Shown one piece after another: positions 21,251 to 33,375 of a DNA stretch of 64,000 bases. This DNA is from Cricetomys ansorgei. Taxonomy: Eukaryota; Chordata; Mammalia; Rodentia; Nesomyidae. Numbering within the stretch: the stretch's first letter is position 1; every line of letters begins with the position of its first letter. The notes under the pieces are model-generated. The model was not told the DNA's origin, ran no database searches, and saw only the letters and a list, made by a program, of their open reading frames with translations. Location of the stretch: NCBI GenBank assembly GCA_026225945.1, contig JAMJFZ010001133.1:13034001-13098000 (forward strand), given 5' to 3'. Both the position numbers and the translations under genes were made by a program.

Positions 21251-24200
21251 GGCGAGAGTGTTAGATAGTCATTGTGACTTTGGGGGGAGATTTTAAAACT
21301 TCAGGGTGCCCTTGGCCACCCTAGTTCATTTCATACTCCTACAATTTTCTCTTCTCTGATTACCTTTGAGGCACACACAGTAAGAGGGAGAAAAAAAAAG
21401 TTAGGAATGTTAAGTGTCTGTAGCTAGCGCTTGGGTTGTGTTTGTCTTCTCCACAGCCTACCATTGGGTGCCAGAGCAGTGCAGACGGGAGGGGGCGAGG
21501 TGGGGACAGATGCAGGCGACTGACTGACGCCAGCCTTGTGATGGGGAGGAGGAGCGTGGGGAACCTTCTTATGGATGGCTCTTCGCCACACGTCTTCTTA
21601 CTCCTCCTCCCTCCTCGACTATGGCAATTGAAAATAATAGTTTTGAGGTCCTCCGTAGGCGAATATCTGGGCTGGAATTGGTACCCCTGAGAAATAACCT
21701 ACAAATGATGTGGGTCTCGTTTTGGAAGCAAATTGCATGTAATTTGGTCGGATACACGCCCACGGAACACTAGGAATCACTTTTAGTTTACAATAACCGT
21801 TTGGTGGCTTGCTGGGTTTCTGTGAAGAAGTAGTTAGCAAGGAGAGTGAAGAATAACAGTCAAGTCTTTGGCCCTTTAATGATGGCCCTTCCTAGGCAGT
21901 TTCTTAGGAACGTTTGTAGTTGTGAAATGCGCAGGCATGCCTGTCAGTGAGAGGGAAGACCTTCGGATGTTTACATTTTAAAACTATTCATCTACATTTA
22001 AAAAGGAAGTATAAAATACAGCCCAAGTATACCCTGTTCAACAAATGACCAGGATCCAAGGCTTTGCTTATAGGAAGTCATGAACACGGTTTTGGATCAC
22101 TTTCAAGTCTGTGGTCAGTTATCCAAGGACATCACAGATAAGGAACCGGTGTGGTAGTTTATAAATAAAGAACATTTAAAATACGATAAGATGACCAAAG
22201 TGTCAAATAATATTTTTGAAAAATAACTTCTAGTGTTAAGGGTCCTTGATGGCAAGGCAGCTTCCCGCAAGCCAGCCTTTGCTGAATCTGTCCTGATACT
22301 GCCAGTCCCCACTTTTATGCTTGAGTGGCTGGCTTTGTCAGGGTGCTTTTTTCCCCCTGGGTTTGAGCTATGCATAGGAGAATGCCTGCATAGTCTGGAT
22401 TCAGACAGCTCACTTACCACTAGTGTTTTTTTTAAAAAAATCAAAGACAAATTAAGGTTAACCCCTTAAGTACTTTCAAGTGTTTTAAAGTCAGAGAGAC
22501 ATTGGTGTTTCCTTTATCAAATATTTTTTCCTCTTACTTACATATTCCTCACTTAATAGGCAAATCAGAAAATATTCACCACTGTCAGCTGCAGTGTCTC
22601 TGATAACCCCAGGATGAAGGAAGAAAAAGAAGCACTTCCATTCTGGTTTATAGGAAACTTATAGTGCATAGGATATCTATGCACTGAACGAATGGTAAAT
22701 TTATGTATCCGTTCTGATCATGTGATCAAATTGGAGGAGAAAAAAACAAGAAATTATTCTTTCATAGAAATAATACAATTTAGTATCAGTTTTACAAATA
22801 ATTGAATTTTGATGAAAGAGAGTACCATGTATTTGCCACGTTTGAGAGAGATGGACCCTACATCATGAAAGCGCCTGATTATATCTGACCTTCTCTCTCT
22901 ACTGGAAGAAAACAGTTTCATCATGGTCTGCTTTATATGATCTACATCATTCTTATCCAGGGTTATGTGCCAGTGGTGGCAAGGTCAGGGTTATGATCAA
23001 TAAATGTTCTTTGTTTTTACTTTTCAAAACACGTGACATTTAATCCTAACATTTTAACAAAGCTTAGTGCAGACTTCTGTTTATTCTTGTGAGCACTTAG
23101 GAATTCAGAAACAGGGGTGTATCCAGAATAAACCAGTAAACAGAGTGTGTGCTGACTGTCTTAAATCAAGGGTAGCACACGCATATGTCCTTATTTTGAT
23201 GGTGTGAGCAGGCAGTAGTGTGCTGTGTGTTAACCGGATGAATGTTTGAGTAAGGATAGGGACATAGTAAAAGTAAACAAATATTCCCTGGCAATGAACT
23301 AACCTTTAAAAGCAAATATTCCTGTAAATAATGTCTGTGCCAACTAAAGTCTTTAGGATATTAAGATAATTGCCAGGGTTAGATGTCATCAGGACTCATC
23401 TCGATGCTTCTTCGCCCTGGTAGCCCTTGAGCCACAGGCCCCCTTGTTTGCCTCACACGGGGGTGTGCTCTGCCAGACTTATTTCCAGTGTGTCTCGCTG
23501 CAGTTACAAGATGAGGTACGGCTTTCCACGCACACTCAGACTTCCTCTGGTCTGCCTGTTTCCGTGAACAGATCCTTGGACTTGCTGGACAACTCCTCAC
23601 TTTGTCGACTCTGCCCAAGTGCTACCTCGTGGAATTTTCTCAGATACCCTTGGTGGCTGGTGTGTCCTGTGAGCCCTCTGCATCTCCTGTGCTGCTTTGC
23701 TCATACACTCGTTTATCTCTTCCTGTCTGGGGATTCTTACATGAAGTGGGGGGAGACTACATCCCATCTACCCTTTCTATCCCTTTACTGTTGGCTGCAG
23801 TGCCCGGCTCAGGATTCAGTCAATAAATATTAATTAAACGAAAAACTCTCTTTATTGAACCCGTGGTCCCTTCTGAAATAAAATCTAGAAAAGCATTTCC
23901 CCCATAGACTAGGTCTTAAAAGTTCATCTTTCAAGAAGCCAGTGTTGAGGTGAGCTGAGGACATTTGGAGAAGCGGTGAGAATTCACGGGGGACCATCCT
24001 GAGCTCAACCCCTACCTCCGACGTGGGTCTCCCTCTGAGAGAACTGTGACTGAGCATTACAGTCCAGCAAGCTCAGGGATAACTCTTACCACATAAGCAA
24101 ATTTCCATATCAGGTTCACTACATTTACAATGGAAGCTTTTTAGAAAAATCCAGATTTTAATATGATACAGCCACCACAATAAAACTCCAATATGGTTTC
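21250..24200. other. Repeat-poor 3 kb at the 5′ end of SMAD9 intron 1
   Basis: No SINE, LINE or LTR marks recognised on either strand directly downstream of the promoter island. No exon signal supported by a reading frame. Confidence 0.5.
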
Positions 24201-24203
24201 GAC

Positions 24204-24226
24204 AAAAAAAAAAAAAAAAAAAAAAA
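24204..24226. repeat. (A)23 tract
   Basis: A run of 23 A with no recognisable SINE body directly upstream. Confidence 0.9.
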
Positions 24227-24539
24227 TGCTAACATGATCCACTGATGCCCCTTCCCTCCAAAGCTACATGAAAACTGACGATGTTGTTTAGTGTGTGTAT
24301 TCAAACTCCCAATTTGAGCTTTTACCTTCTTCAAGCTGGTACTAACAGGTCCTTAATATGCATCGAGTTCTGCTCACCAACCTCAAATGGAGTTAATGCA
24401 TGGCAGTGTGAAAACTAGAATCTGCATAAATGTCATGCCTAGAAGATACATTTGATTGTACAGGTTTAATTGGGAAACTCTGATTAACTCCCAATCATCT
24501 TCACAAGAATCAGAGAGACTGTATTTTAAAATCTAAATA

Positions 24540-24700
24540 CAGCCAGGTGATGGCTCACGCCTTTAATCCCAGGCAGAGGCAGGTGGATCTCTGTGAGTTC
24601 CAGGCCAGCCTGGTTTCCAGAGTGAGTTCCAGGACAGCTAGAGATACAACAGAGAAAGCCTGAGTTACAACAGAGAAACATTGTCTCAAAAAGCCAAAAA
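24540..24700 (+). repeat. B1 SINE
   Basis: CAGCCAGGTGATGGCTCACG, CCTTTAATCCCAGGCAGAGG and GTTCCAGGCCAGCCTGG. ACAACAGAGAAA is duplicated internally before the A-rich tail. Confidence 0.9.
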
Positions 24701-25031
24701 TAAGATGAAATACAATACAATAAAATAATAAGATAAATAAAATTTAAATCCAGTTTAGTTTAAGTCCATGAATATTAAGTGATGCATTGTAAATGTACAC
24801 AGGGCAAAAACTGTAACCCTTCAGAGGTCACAATACTGACAGGTGTATGGTTCTCTGCCCTTATTCTGAAGCCCATATTTAATTAAAGGGAATAATGTAA
24901 CCCATGAAACAAATGTCAAGGAGATTTGCATAGCTGTTTTTTCTAGTGAATGTTTGAGTTGGTCTTTAAAAAAATATTACATATGAACTTCTCCCTCTGA
25001 CTGTTTACCTCTGTCCCCTCTCTATCCAGTT

Positions 25032-25195
25032 CCCTTATTTTTTTTCTTTTTGTCTGTTTCTCTCTTTGCCTTTCTCTCTTTTTGCCTCTCTCTGTCTTCC
25101 TCTTTGTTTTTGTCTCCCTCCCTCCTTCATTTCCTCTCCCTCTCTCTTCCTCCCTCTTTCCCTCCCCCTCTCTCTCCCTTTCTTTCTCAGTTGAG
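25032..25195. repeat. CT-rich polypyrimidine tract
   Basis: Irregular (CTCT)n, TTTC and CCCT blocks over about 160 bases, next to the L1 3′ end that follows. Confidence 0.85.
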
Positions 25196-25455
25196 ATTTT
25201 ATACATGTGATTTGATCACATTCGCCCCTCCTCCAACTCTCTCAGAGCCAACCCACCTCTCTACCCTCCCAATTTTGTTTTTTTAACCCATCATATCCAA
25301 TTTGTGCTGCCTGTCGCCTTCCCCTGGAGTGAGTTGACCCGGAGGGCCACACCTTTAAAGAAAACAACTGGTCCTTCTCTCAGAAGCCCCGTGTCAACTG
25401 TCAATCAATATGTCCTCAGCTAGGGGTGGGACTTAATACCCATCTCTCCTTTCCA
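25195..25455 (+). repeat. Rodent L1 (Lx-type) 3′ UTR fragment
   Basis: TGATTTGATCACATTCGCCC, CATATCCAATTTGTGCTGCC, GAGGGCCACACCTTTAAAGA and TCCTCAGCTAGGGGTGGGAC follow the order of rodent L1 3′ UTRs. Confidence 0.65.
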
Positions 25456-25464
25456 AGCTATTTT

Positions 25465-25592
25465 TGTTGTTGTTTGTTTTTTGTTTTAGTAGGGGCTTGC
25501 TATGTATCCCAGGCTGGCCTCATACTTACAGCGATCCTCCTGCCTCAGTCTCTCAAGTGTGGGATTGCAGTCATGTGCCACTAGGTACAGCT
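25465..25592 (-). repeat. B1/B4-related SINE, antisense
   Basis: TTTTAGTAGGGGCTTGCTAT, CCCAGGCTGGCCTCATACTT, ATCCTCCTGCCTCAGTCTCT and GGGATTGCAGTCATGTGCCA. Confidence 0.75.
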
Positions 25593-27209
25593 GAAATGTA
25601 GTTTATATCCTATCACTTATAAGGTTCTAAGTTAGAGTGACTGATTACAGAGGGTTTGGAGACGATGAACATAAGAATACTCAGGGAACGAGAGTTTAAA
25701 CCCACTGATTCGGGAAGAGGTTTCTAGCGCTTTCTAGATCTTTGCTTCAAACCCAGCTTTAATGTGTAGACTGTCTCCCTCAGTGTGGCCTAGCGCTTTT
25801 CACTTTAATTTTTCAGAAACCAGTTTGGGCTGAGTGAGCCATAGAGAGAGCAGAGCAGATGCGCACATCTTTCTGAATGCTTGATGTGTGATGAATGTTC
25901 AGCTGAAGAACTGCTTTTTAAACTTTTGGAGCTAACATTGTCTGCCTTGGCAATACCAACTTTCAGAAAATAGTGACAACCCAGGAAAGGATTCGAGGAG
26001 TCCACCTATTTTCTACTTTGTGGAAGAATATTTGACCTCTCAATTATTTACACTTCATTACAAATTAATGGGTTCGACTTTTTGTTTTCTGAAAATCAGA
26101 GGGGAAAGAGTTGGCATTGGGGAGGAGCAGGGAGAAGGTAGGTAACTTTAAAGCTGAAGCATCAGCGCAGTTGGGACAGTATAGGGTTTACAGGGTAGGG
26201 AGGAGAGTGTTGTAGAAGGTGGATTAGCAGGTGTCCCCAGGAGGCAGTGTCTATTTGGCCTGGCATTAACAGAATACAAGGCCCCTCAATCACAGGAGGG
26301 TCTTAGCAGACTGGCCCAGGGAATACCTCACCAATCGTCCTGGCAGTAGGAAAATAAATGTTCCTTTCCAAATGAGTCACAGAACATGTTTGTAAAGCGA
26401 GACCACCAGTGACTAGTGACATCTAGGAGCGATGACTGACAACGGCAAGAGAAACTGTGAGTCCAAAACACAGGGCAGCGAACATGGGCAGCGAGGAACC
26501 GTGCCTCGTGGAAAAGATTTCAGGTCTCTCGAGTCTTTCTCTGGACGTGTTTTTGTCACTCGTCTCTGTTTTCTGGTGGCAGTTGAATTTCATTCTCAAG
26601 AGTATGGGTTGGATCAGAAATTGGCCGTATATAAAGCTCTGTGTACACAAATGTTTCCCTGTGGCTTACTGACTATGTGTTTGTACAGATTGGCAATTAG
26701 GGGCTGGCTGTGTTTGCAAACAGTGACAGCTGGTGCATTTTTTGTTATTTCAGAGAAGTGACATTTTCTTTATTTTCTACTGCTATTATATCTAAACCAC
26801 TGGTAAAATATTCGGTATAAACAGTTTCTCTATTTTACAAAATATTTGTGTTGATTTTTAAATGTGAGGATATTGGAGATGTAACTTCAGAATGTAAGTG
26901 TATGCAGTGGGGGTGGTATTTATTCTTTCCACCTTTATTGACCCTAGAGCTACTGCATCTGAATTGTTTATGAGGTCCCAGACCAGGCTGGAGAGGGGGA
27001 CACCCCACAAAATTAAAAAAAATGAAAGCAACATAACAAATCAGACCCTGAACTCTACAGACAAGTTATAGAGAGCGTAGGAGATCAGAAAGGCAGATAT
27101 TGAGAAAGTATCCCAGGAAGCATCCACCCCCCACCCCCACCAAGTGGGCAGCAGGCAATGTAGAGAGATGCATGAGTTATCAAAGTGAGAATAAGAGACT
27201 GAACAGGAC

Positions 27210-27695
27210 ATCTGTATTTAACCCCCTACCCTGCCTCACAAAGGCTCACTCAGCAAAGAAAGTCAGAATGTAAGATCACAGGATGGGGCAGAGTGCTGTG
27301 AAAGGCTTGTTTTCTGGACACGACAAGGCTATTGGACCCGAGCTCACAGCATCTGGGTTATGTGCACAAGGTCAAACCCACTGAAATCCCAGCATAGATG
27401 TGGTGGATCTGAGACCGACCACTTACCGAAGAGCTAGTTCCAGAGGGAAGGAGTGTCAATCATTTTTGAGAATGTGGCCACTGCTGGGGTTCCCATGTTG
27501 CAGTGGATGTCCCACACCCATGCACATGTGGACAGCACTGGCAGGAATTTAGGGAGTCATTAAAAGAAAAAGATATGAAGTTGGAAAGGGATGTGTTAAG
27601 AGGTTATGGAGGTCTTGGAGGGGGAAATGGAGGACATAATGTGATCATATATTTTGGTCTCTGTGTATGACATTTTCAAGATCAAAGGAAAAAAA
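27210..27695 (+). repeat. Rodent L1 3′ end fragment
   Basis: GACACGACAAGGCTATTGGA, CACCCATGCACATGTGGACA, AGGAATTTAGGGAGTC, GATATGAAGTTGGAAAGGGA and GGAGGACATAATGTGATCAT, then an A-rich end, match the layout of rodent L1 3′ UTRs. No L1 reading frame remains. Confidence 0.65.
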
Positions 27696-27712
27696 TTTAA
27701 AGATAGTATCAA

Positions 27713-27890
27713 GGCAGGAGAGGTGGCTCAGTGGTTAAGAGCTCTGAATGCTCTTGCAGAGGACCTGGGTTCAATTCCCAGCATCCATAAGGCAGGTCAC
27801 AACCATCTGTAACTCCAGTTTCAGGGATATGATGCCCTCTTCTGGCCTCTGTGGGCACTGCATGTGCATAATGTAAAAATAAGTATTTTT
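27713..27890 (+). repeat. B2 SINE
   Basis: GAGGTGGCTCAGTGGTTAAG (box A), GAGGACCTGGGTTCAATTCC (box B) and CCCTCTTCTGGCCTCTGTGG. The Pol III boxes are close to consensus. Confidence 0.93.
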
Positions 27891-28649
27891 AAAAATATAT
27901 TATCCCAGATAGTGAGAGTCTTTAATGTCCTCTCCAGTTACAGTCTATTTGGGTTTCTTTTTATTGTTCTTGGATAGAATTTCATCATTCCTGTATATGA
28001 GTTCTTAGCCACTGGAGGTTCAAGAATATAAATATGAATAAACTAGAAAGTCTGAGAAGAAGAGAGATGTTTGTAGAGATCCCTGTGAGAGGGTTAGGAC
28101 ACTGAGGCAGGGGATGGTGTGGTTTGCTGCATCTGTTAGGAGCTTGCTACTGTTTGTTCCTGTGGTCACCAACCACCCCAGTCATCTGGCCGGGTATCCC
28201 TGCTGACAGCTGAATAGAGTCCTTTCATCTCTGCCCATTGACGTCTCCCATTTGGCCTCCTTGGGAGGACTGAAAGATCATAGAGATTAGGAATTACATC
28301 TCCTCTTGAGCCACTCAGCCCTAGCATAGGCCCAGGTCATCCTTGATTGTCCATAGTTAGTTTCTGCCTTTGCCTGTCCTCCTCTTCTTCCCTCCTCGCG
28401 TGGGGGTTTGTGGACTGTAGTGAAGAGAAGGGTACAGGGATTCAGGATTAATCCTTAGATGAGGAAGAACTATTTACTTTTAACCTATGGCCCAAAAGAG
28501 AACAAAGGGTTGGAATAGGAAAGTTGCATAAAGGGAGATGAGGAAGACAGTTTAAAGTGGAATTCTAATGGCCATCTTGACACCCAACAGATCAACCATC
28601 ACTTCCAGGATTCTCTGGACAGCAACCATGACATGGTTTATTAGTGAAT

Positions 28650-28763
28650 TGTTTCTTTCTTTGAAACAACATGTCACTATGATGCCAGGCTGGCCTTGAA
28701 ATCTCCATCTTCCTGCTTTAGCCTACCAAATTCTAGGATTCTAGGTACATGCTATTGCACAGG
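28650..28763 (-). repeat. B1-related SINE, antisense
   Basis: CAACATGTCACTATGATGCC, AGGCTGGCCTTGAAATCTCC and GGATTCTAGGTACATGCTAT. Confidence 0.65.
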
Positions 28764-29887
28764 AGTTATTAGAGGTGCCTCTACCCTCAGGCAGCCGGGA
28801 AACTCAGTCATCCTCGACACACACATCTGTTTAAAAACATTAAACTGTTATTTATAGCCATTTGACCTCTTACAGGGAGTCACATTCAAGTTAGTATTCT
28901 GCATAATACCACGTACAGCAGATAAACTATTAAGTGCCCAGAAGTAGTTGTATGTATTGTGTAAGTCTACATTTTAGCAAGGCGATGAGTTTTAGGGTGG
29001 TTAGACTGATTATATCAGATTTAATAAAGCAGCAGCGTATGTCATTGACAAAGCGGGGCTTGGACCTTCACTCACTCTCCATTTGTTTACATGATCCTTC
29101 ATGCCAGATAGCATGGTGATGGCTTTGAGGAGACTCAGCTTTTAACAAACACAGGGATGAAGACGCCTGCTTGATGCTGCAGGAGCCGGGAGGGTAGGAG
29201 AGATGCTCTCTGCTGCTGCTTGAAGCCGCTGGAGAGTGTTTCCAGGAAGTCAGCTGCCTGAAGGAGCAGAGGGAGGAGCAATGGGCACAGCAGAGATGGG
29301 ACCTTGTCAGGAAGAGCTTCTGAAGCTAAAAACACCAGTGCACATCCCGCCTCCCTGTGTTTGTTACGTAAAAATATATAAACTATAGAGTTCAGAGTAA
29401 GAATTGGAGGTGGGGATCAGTGCAAGTGTAGCACTTTTAATCACAACCTACAGAAACAATGCTGATCCCATCCAGTTGCAAGTCACAGCAAAGTGTCACG
29501 TGGGCTATAGCTGGATCTTCTGTGGACTGGGAATGAAATCCTCCCAGGGATGGGGATGCAGGATGCCTGAGACGTCAGGATTTGGGGCCCTCCTGAATGT
29601 GGGGATGAGGAGCAGAGGTCACTGTGGTTTTAACACGAGGGGCTGTGAATCTAGCTGATTCCTTGCTTTCCAGTTAGGCACCTGGTAAGAGAGGCCACAT
29701 GGCAGGGCAGCTCACTTCACGCCCTGGCATCTGCCAGGGAGTCTCTTCCTCTCCCAGTCCACTGGGTCAGAAATCTTGGCAGTCACTTGGACAACTTGTT
29801 TAAACTGAGAGTTAAAACAATTGCAATCTCTATAGAAACATGTATTTTTATTAACCTTTCTACATTGAGGCAATTTAACTCATCTCA

Positions 29888-30000
29888 GGGGCCCCAGAGT
29901 CCTCTTCTGGCCCCTAATGGCGCTGGACGCATGTGGTGCATATACATGCATGCAGGCAAAACACCCATACACACAAAAAATAAAAATAAAACATTTCAAA
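29888..30000 (+). repeat. B2 SINE 3′ fragment
   Basis: GGGGCCCCAGAGTCCTCTTC, TATACATGCATGCAGGCAAA and ACACAAAAAATAAAAATAAA; the Pol III head is missing. Confidence 0.75.
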
Positions 30001-30336
30001 GTGTATTTTTAAATGAACTAAAAATATTCTTGTATTTCATTGTGTAGAACAATGTAAATTTGGTTGAACCCATAGTATTTTAAGGTGGTCAGCTCTATTG
30101 TACTCTTATTTCGGGAGGGATTGTATAGTCAGTTTTATGAAAGAATGAAGTTCACACTGTGTGGATCTTCCCATTGTTTTGATGTCTTGAAGGTTCTGAA
30201 GTTTTGGCAACTGTAAATATCAGACTATTACTCCCTGAGAAGAAATGTGTATTTCTGCTTTTATTCACCCCCTCAGAATACTTACAGTTGTCTTTAGAAT
30301 GTTTGTAATACATTTTAGATGGAGAACATTTTTAAA

Positions 30337-30497
30337 AGGTTTTTTTTTTTTTTTTAGTGTGTATAACTGTTTGCCTACATGTGTGTCTATATACCACATG
30401 TATGCAGTACCTATAGAGGCCAGAAGAGGGCATTGGCTCCCCTGGAACTAGAGTTATAGATGATTAGGTCCTCTGCCAGAGCCATCTCTCCAACCCT
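30337..30497 (-). repeat. B3 SINE, antisense
   Basis: T-run, TACATGTGTGTCTATATACC, GGCCAGAAGAGGGCATTGGC, CCCTGGAACTAGAGTTATAG and CCATCTCTCCAACCC. It includes the CTCF-like CCAGAAGAGGGC. Confidence 0.85.
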
Positions 30498-31438
30498 TAC
30501 TGAAGTTTGTCATAAGACAAACTGATACAGAAAAAAAATAAAGCCGAGCAGTATCGATTAAGGCTGAATAATTTGCTGCCAGTTGGTTCTGAGGTAGAAA
30601 GCAGATCTCATTAAAAAATGAATCTCTCCGGGGATTAGTCCATAAGTCCTTCTTTCCCTCAGTGTTGAAGCAAATGTTATTTTTAAACTGGTACTTTGCT
30701 CTAAACCCCAGACCACCACCATCAGAGGAAACTGATATGTTTACATGAGTCTGCATTTAGGGGAGGAAGGGCTCTGAAAGGTGGGCAGAGTGCCAGGGCC
30801 ACTGATGGAATGTCCTTCACAGAGCTGCTTTAGAAGGGATGAGCCTACGGGATGGGTTATCTGGAAGATTCCCAGCACTTTCGCAGCTATTCAGATTTCT
30901 GCATAACTATGACACATTATTTCACAAGAATTATTATTTATTACAAATATTCTTAATTCTGGCAGAGAGAAGGAGAACAAAAACCCTTGGAGGGCACATC
31001 ATTTAACACTTGAAATGGAATCTTTCTTTCTCACAATAAAAAATTATATGTTTACCATTTTAACCATTTTTTAGTTCAAACTGAATGATATTAAGCAGGC
31101 TCACACAGTGCACCCATCACTACTCCCCATTTTCAGAACTTTTGATCTTCTCAGACTAAACTTTGTTGCCCTTTGAGCAGGGGTTCCCATTTCCCCTTCC
31201 TTCCCCCTCCAGTCTCCCCCATCTTACGTCCTGTCTTTATGATCTCTAGATATTCCATGCAGGATGAACCCTCATCATTCGTCCTCTGTGCTGCTTACAT
31301 AACCAAGCAGTGTCTCCAAGGTTCAGCCACACTGGAGAACATACCTTTTCTCCTTCTTGTGACTGGGAAATAGGTACCTCAAGCGACCAAGCCATTTTCC
31401 ATTCCCACCCACGGGGCTGAAGCCTATAAGTTCACTGC

Positions 31439-31603
31439 CAGTGGTCCTCAACCTTCCTAACACTGCGACCCTTTAACACAGTTCCTCATGCTGTGGTGAC
31501 CGCCTCCCCCCACCATAAAATTTACTGCTATAAATCGTAAGTAATGTAAATGTCTTAGGTGACCCCTGAGGACGGGTCACAACCCAAAGGTTGAGAACTA
31601 CTG
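31439..31603. mobile_element. URR1-type hAT-Charlie non-autonomous DNA transposon
   Basis: Starts CAGTGGTCCTCAACCTTCCT and ends CAAAGGTTGAGAACTACTG, imperfect terminal inverted repeats. Inside are CACTGCGACCCTTTAACACA and GACGGGTCACAACCCAAAGG, typical of the rodent URR1 family. The 8-base flanks TTCACTGC and TGTTGTCT do not match, so no target duplication is preserved. No transposase is encoded. Confidence 0.8.
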
Positions 31604-31967
31604 TGTTGTCTGTTTCGATGGTGGTGGCAGTTATGACAGGGAGAAGTCACACCTCTGAGCTTTGATTTGCGTCTTCCCAGTGATGCTGATGTTGAACATC
31701 ATGGACTCATTTGTCACTTTTGCATCTTCCTTGAAGAAATGTGTATTTAAAGCTGAGTGTGATGGGAGGAGGGGACCTGCCAAGTTCCAGTTATCTGAGA
31801 AGCTGAAGGGTCATTTAAGTTTGTGAGTTCAGGTCTAGCCTGGTCAACTTGTTTTGTTTGACTCTAACTCACAAGAAAAAAAATAAAAAGGAAGGAAGGA
31901 GAAAGGAAGGGAAGGGAAGAGAAGGGAGGAAAAATAAATGTCCATTTAAGTGCTTTTTCCTCTTTTT

Positions 31968-32115
31968 GATTTTGTTTTCAAGACAAGGTCTCACTATGTA
32001 GCTCTAGCTGTCTTAGAATTCACTATGACCAGGCTGGCCTCGAACTCACAGAGCTCTACCTGTCTCTCCTTGCAAGCGCTGGGATTAAAGGAATGTGTCA
32101 ACTATACTTAGCTCC
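31968..32115 (-). repeat. B1 SINE, antisense (first of three)
   Basis: AAGACAAGGTCTCACTATGT, GACCAGGCTGGCCTCGAACT and GCTGGGATTAAAGGAATGTG. Confidence 0.88.
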
Positions 32116-32117
32116 TG

Positions 32118-32228
32118 ATTTTTTTTTTTTTTTTGAGACAAGGTTTTCTGTGTAGTTCCAACTCATAGAAATCCTCCTGCCTCATCCTCTCAAATACCAG
32201 AATTACAGGAGTGAGGTAACACAATTGG
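32118..32228 (-). repeat. B1 SINE, antisense, shortened (second of three)
   Basis: T-run, GAGACAAGGTTTTCTGTGTA, then directly TCATAGAAATCCTCCTGCCT; the central GACCAGGCTGGCC part is deleted. Confidence 0.75.
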
Positions 32229-32276
32229 TGCTTTTCCACTTTGTAATGTTTTTGTTGTTGAATCATAGGACTTTGT

Positions 32277-32458
32277 TTATTTTTGTTTTTGTTTTTTGTA
32301 ACAGGGTTTCTTTGGTGTAACTCTGGCTGTCCTGGAACTCACTCTGGAGACCAGGCTGGCCTTGAACTCACAGAGACCTGCCTGCCTCTGACTTCTGAGT
32401 GCTGGGATTAAAGGCGTGTGCCACCGCCACCGCCACTCGCCACCGCCACTACCCGGCT
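32277..32458 (-). repeat. B1 SINE, antisense (third of three) with a CCACCG expansion
   Basis: AACAGGGTTTCTTTGGTGTA, GACCAGGCTGGCCTTGAACT and GGATTAAAGGCGTGTGCCAC, then several CCACCGCCAC units before CCCGGCT, where consensus B1 has a single CCACCAC. Confidence 0.9.
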
Positions 32459-33204
32459 AGTACTTTATTCTTGATGATGATTCTATAACAGACATGTGAA
32501 TTGTGCAGATTATGGTATAGTCTAAACAGATTTTATATATTCCTCCATTCATGTATTACACATACTATATGTATAATATATATCTTCACTTAAGAGTATT
32601 ATTTTTGTAGAATTTCATAGCAAATAACATGTAAATGAAAAATTCAAATATATAAAACTTTTCCTGTTTCTAACTCTGAACAGTCTTTAGGCAAATTGTG
32701 GCTTGATTAAAAGGCATGTAACCCACTTAATAGGTGGCATCGCTGTGGCTCAACACTGGTAACTCAGTGCCTGCTCCTTGGGTGGCGATGATAATGGCTT
32801 TCATAGTTACGGGAACTTTTATCCATGAGACTAGAGAGCTGTCATCTCTAGAGTCCTTGCTTTTTCCCCATAGCTATTTCCTCCTCATTTAAAATTACCT
32901 TAAAGATTCAAATGCATTTTAAAGCAAGGCCAATTAATAGCAAGGATTTTTAAAACTTGGTTTCATTTCTGCTTTTGAAGTATTGATGTATTGGGTAATT
33001 TTTCTAAAAGTCCAATTGAAAATACCCCCAAATCTAAAGCTATTCAAAAATAAATATAAGACAGATAGGGCCATTAATAGTGATAAAGATTTTTAGGAAG
33101 AATAGGCTGGAATGGGAAAGTAGTAGGAGTGAGGTTGAGCCGACTGCTGTTGAGGAATAAAATCCTCCAACGGGGCTTCTTCAGCCTGTCTGACTCTGTT
33201 GGTG

Positions 33205-33375
33205 GTTAGATCCAGATCATTCCTGCCCACGGGCTGTCCTCTGCATCATAGGGCATTTAGCGGTATCCCTGGCTTCTAACCAGAAGATCCCGGTGACATC
33301 TCCCTCCCTTAGTTGTGACAACCAAGATATTTTCAGATGTGGCCTACTGTCCCCCTAGAGGCAAAAACTAACCTT
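33205..33375 (-). mobile_element. MER5A-type hAT-Charlie DNA transposon, antisense
   Basis: GGGCATTTAGCGGTATCCCT, CCCTTAGTTGTGACAACCAA, TTTTCAGATGTGGCCTACTG and CCCCCTAGAGGCAAAAACT follow the reverse complement of MER5A in order. A fossil shared across placental mammals. Confidence 0.7.
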
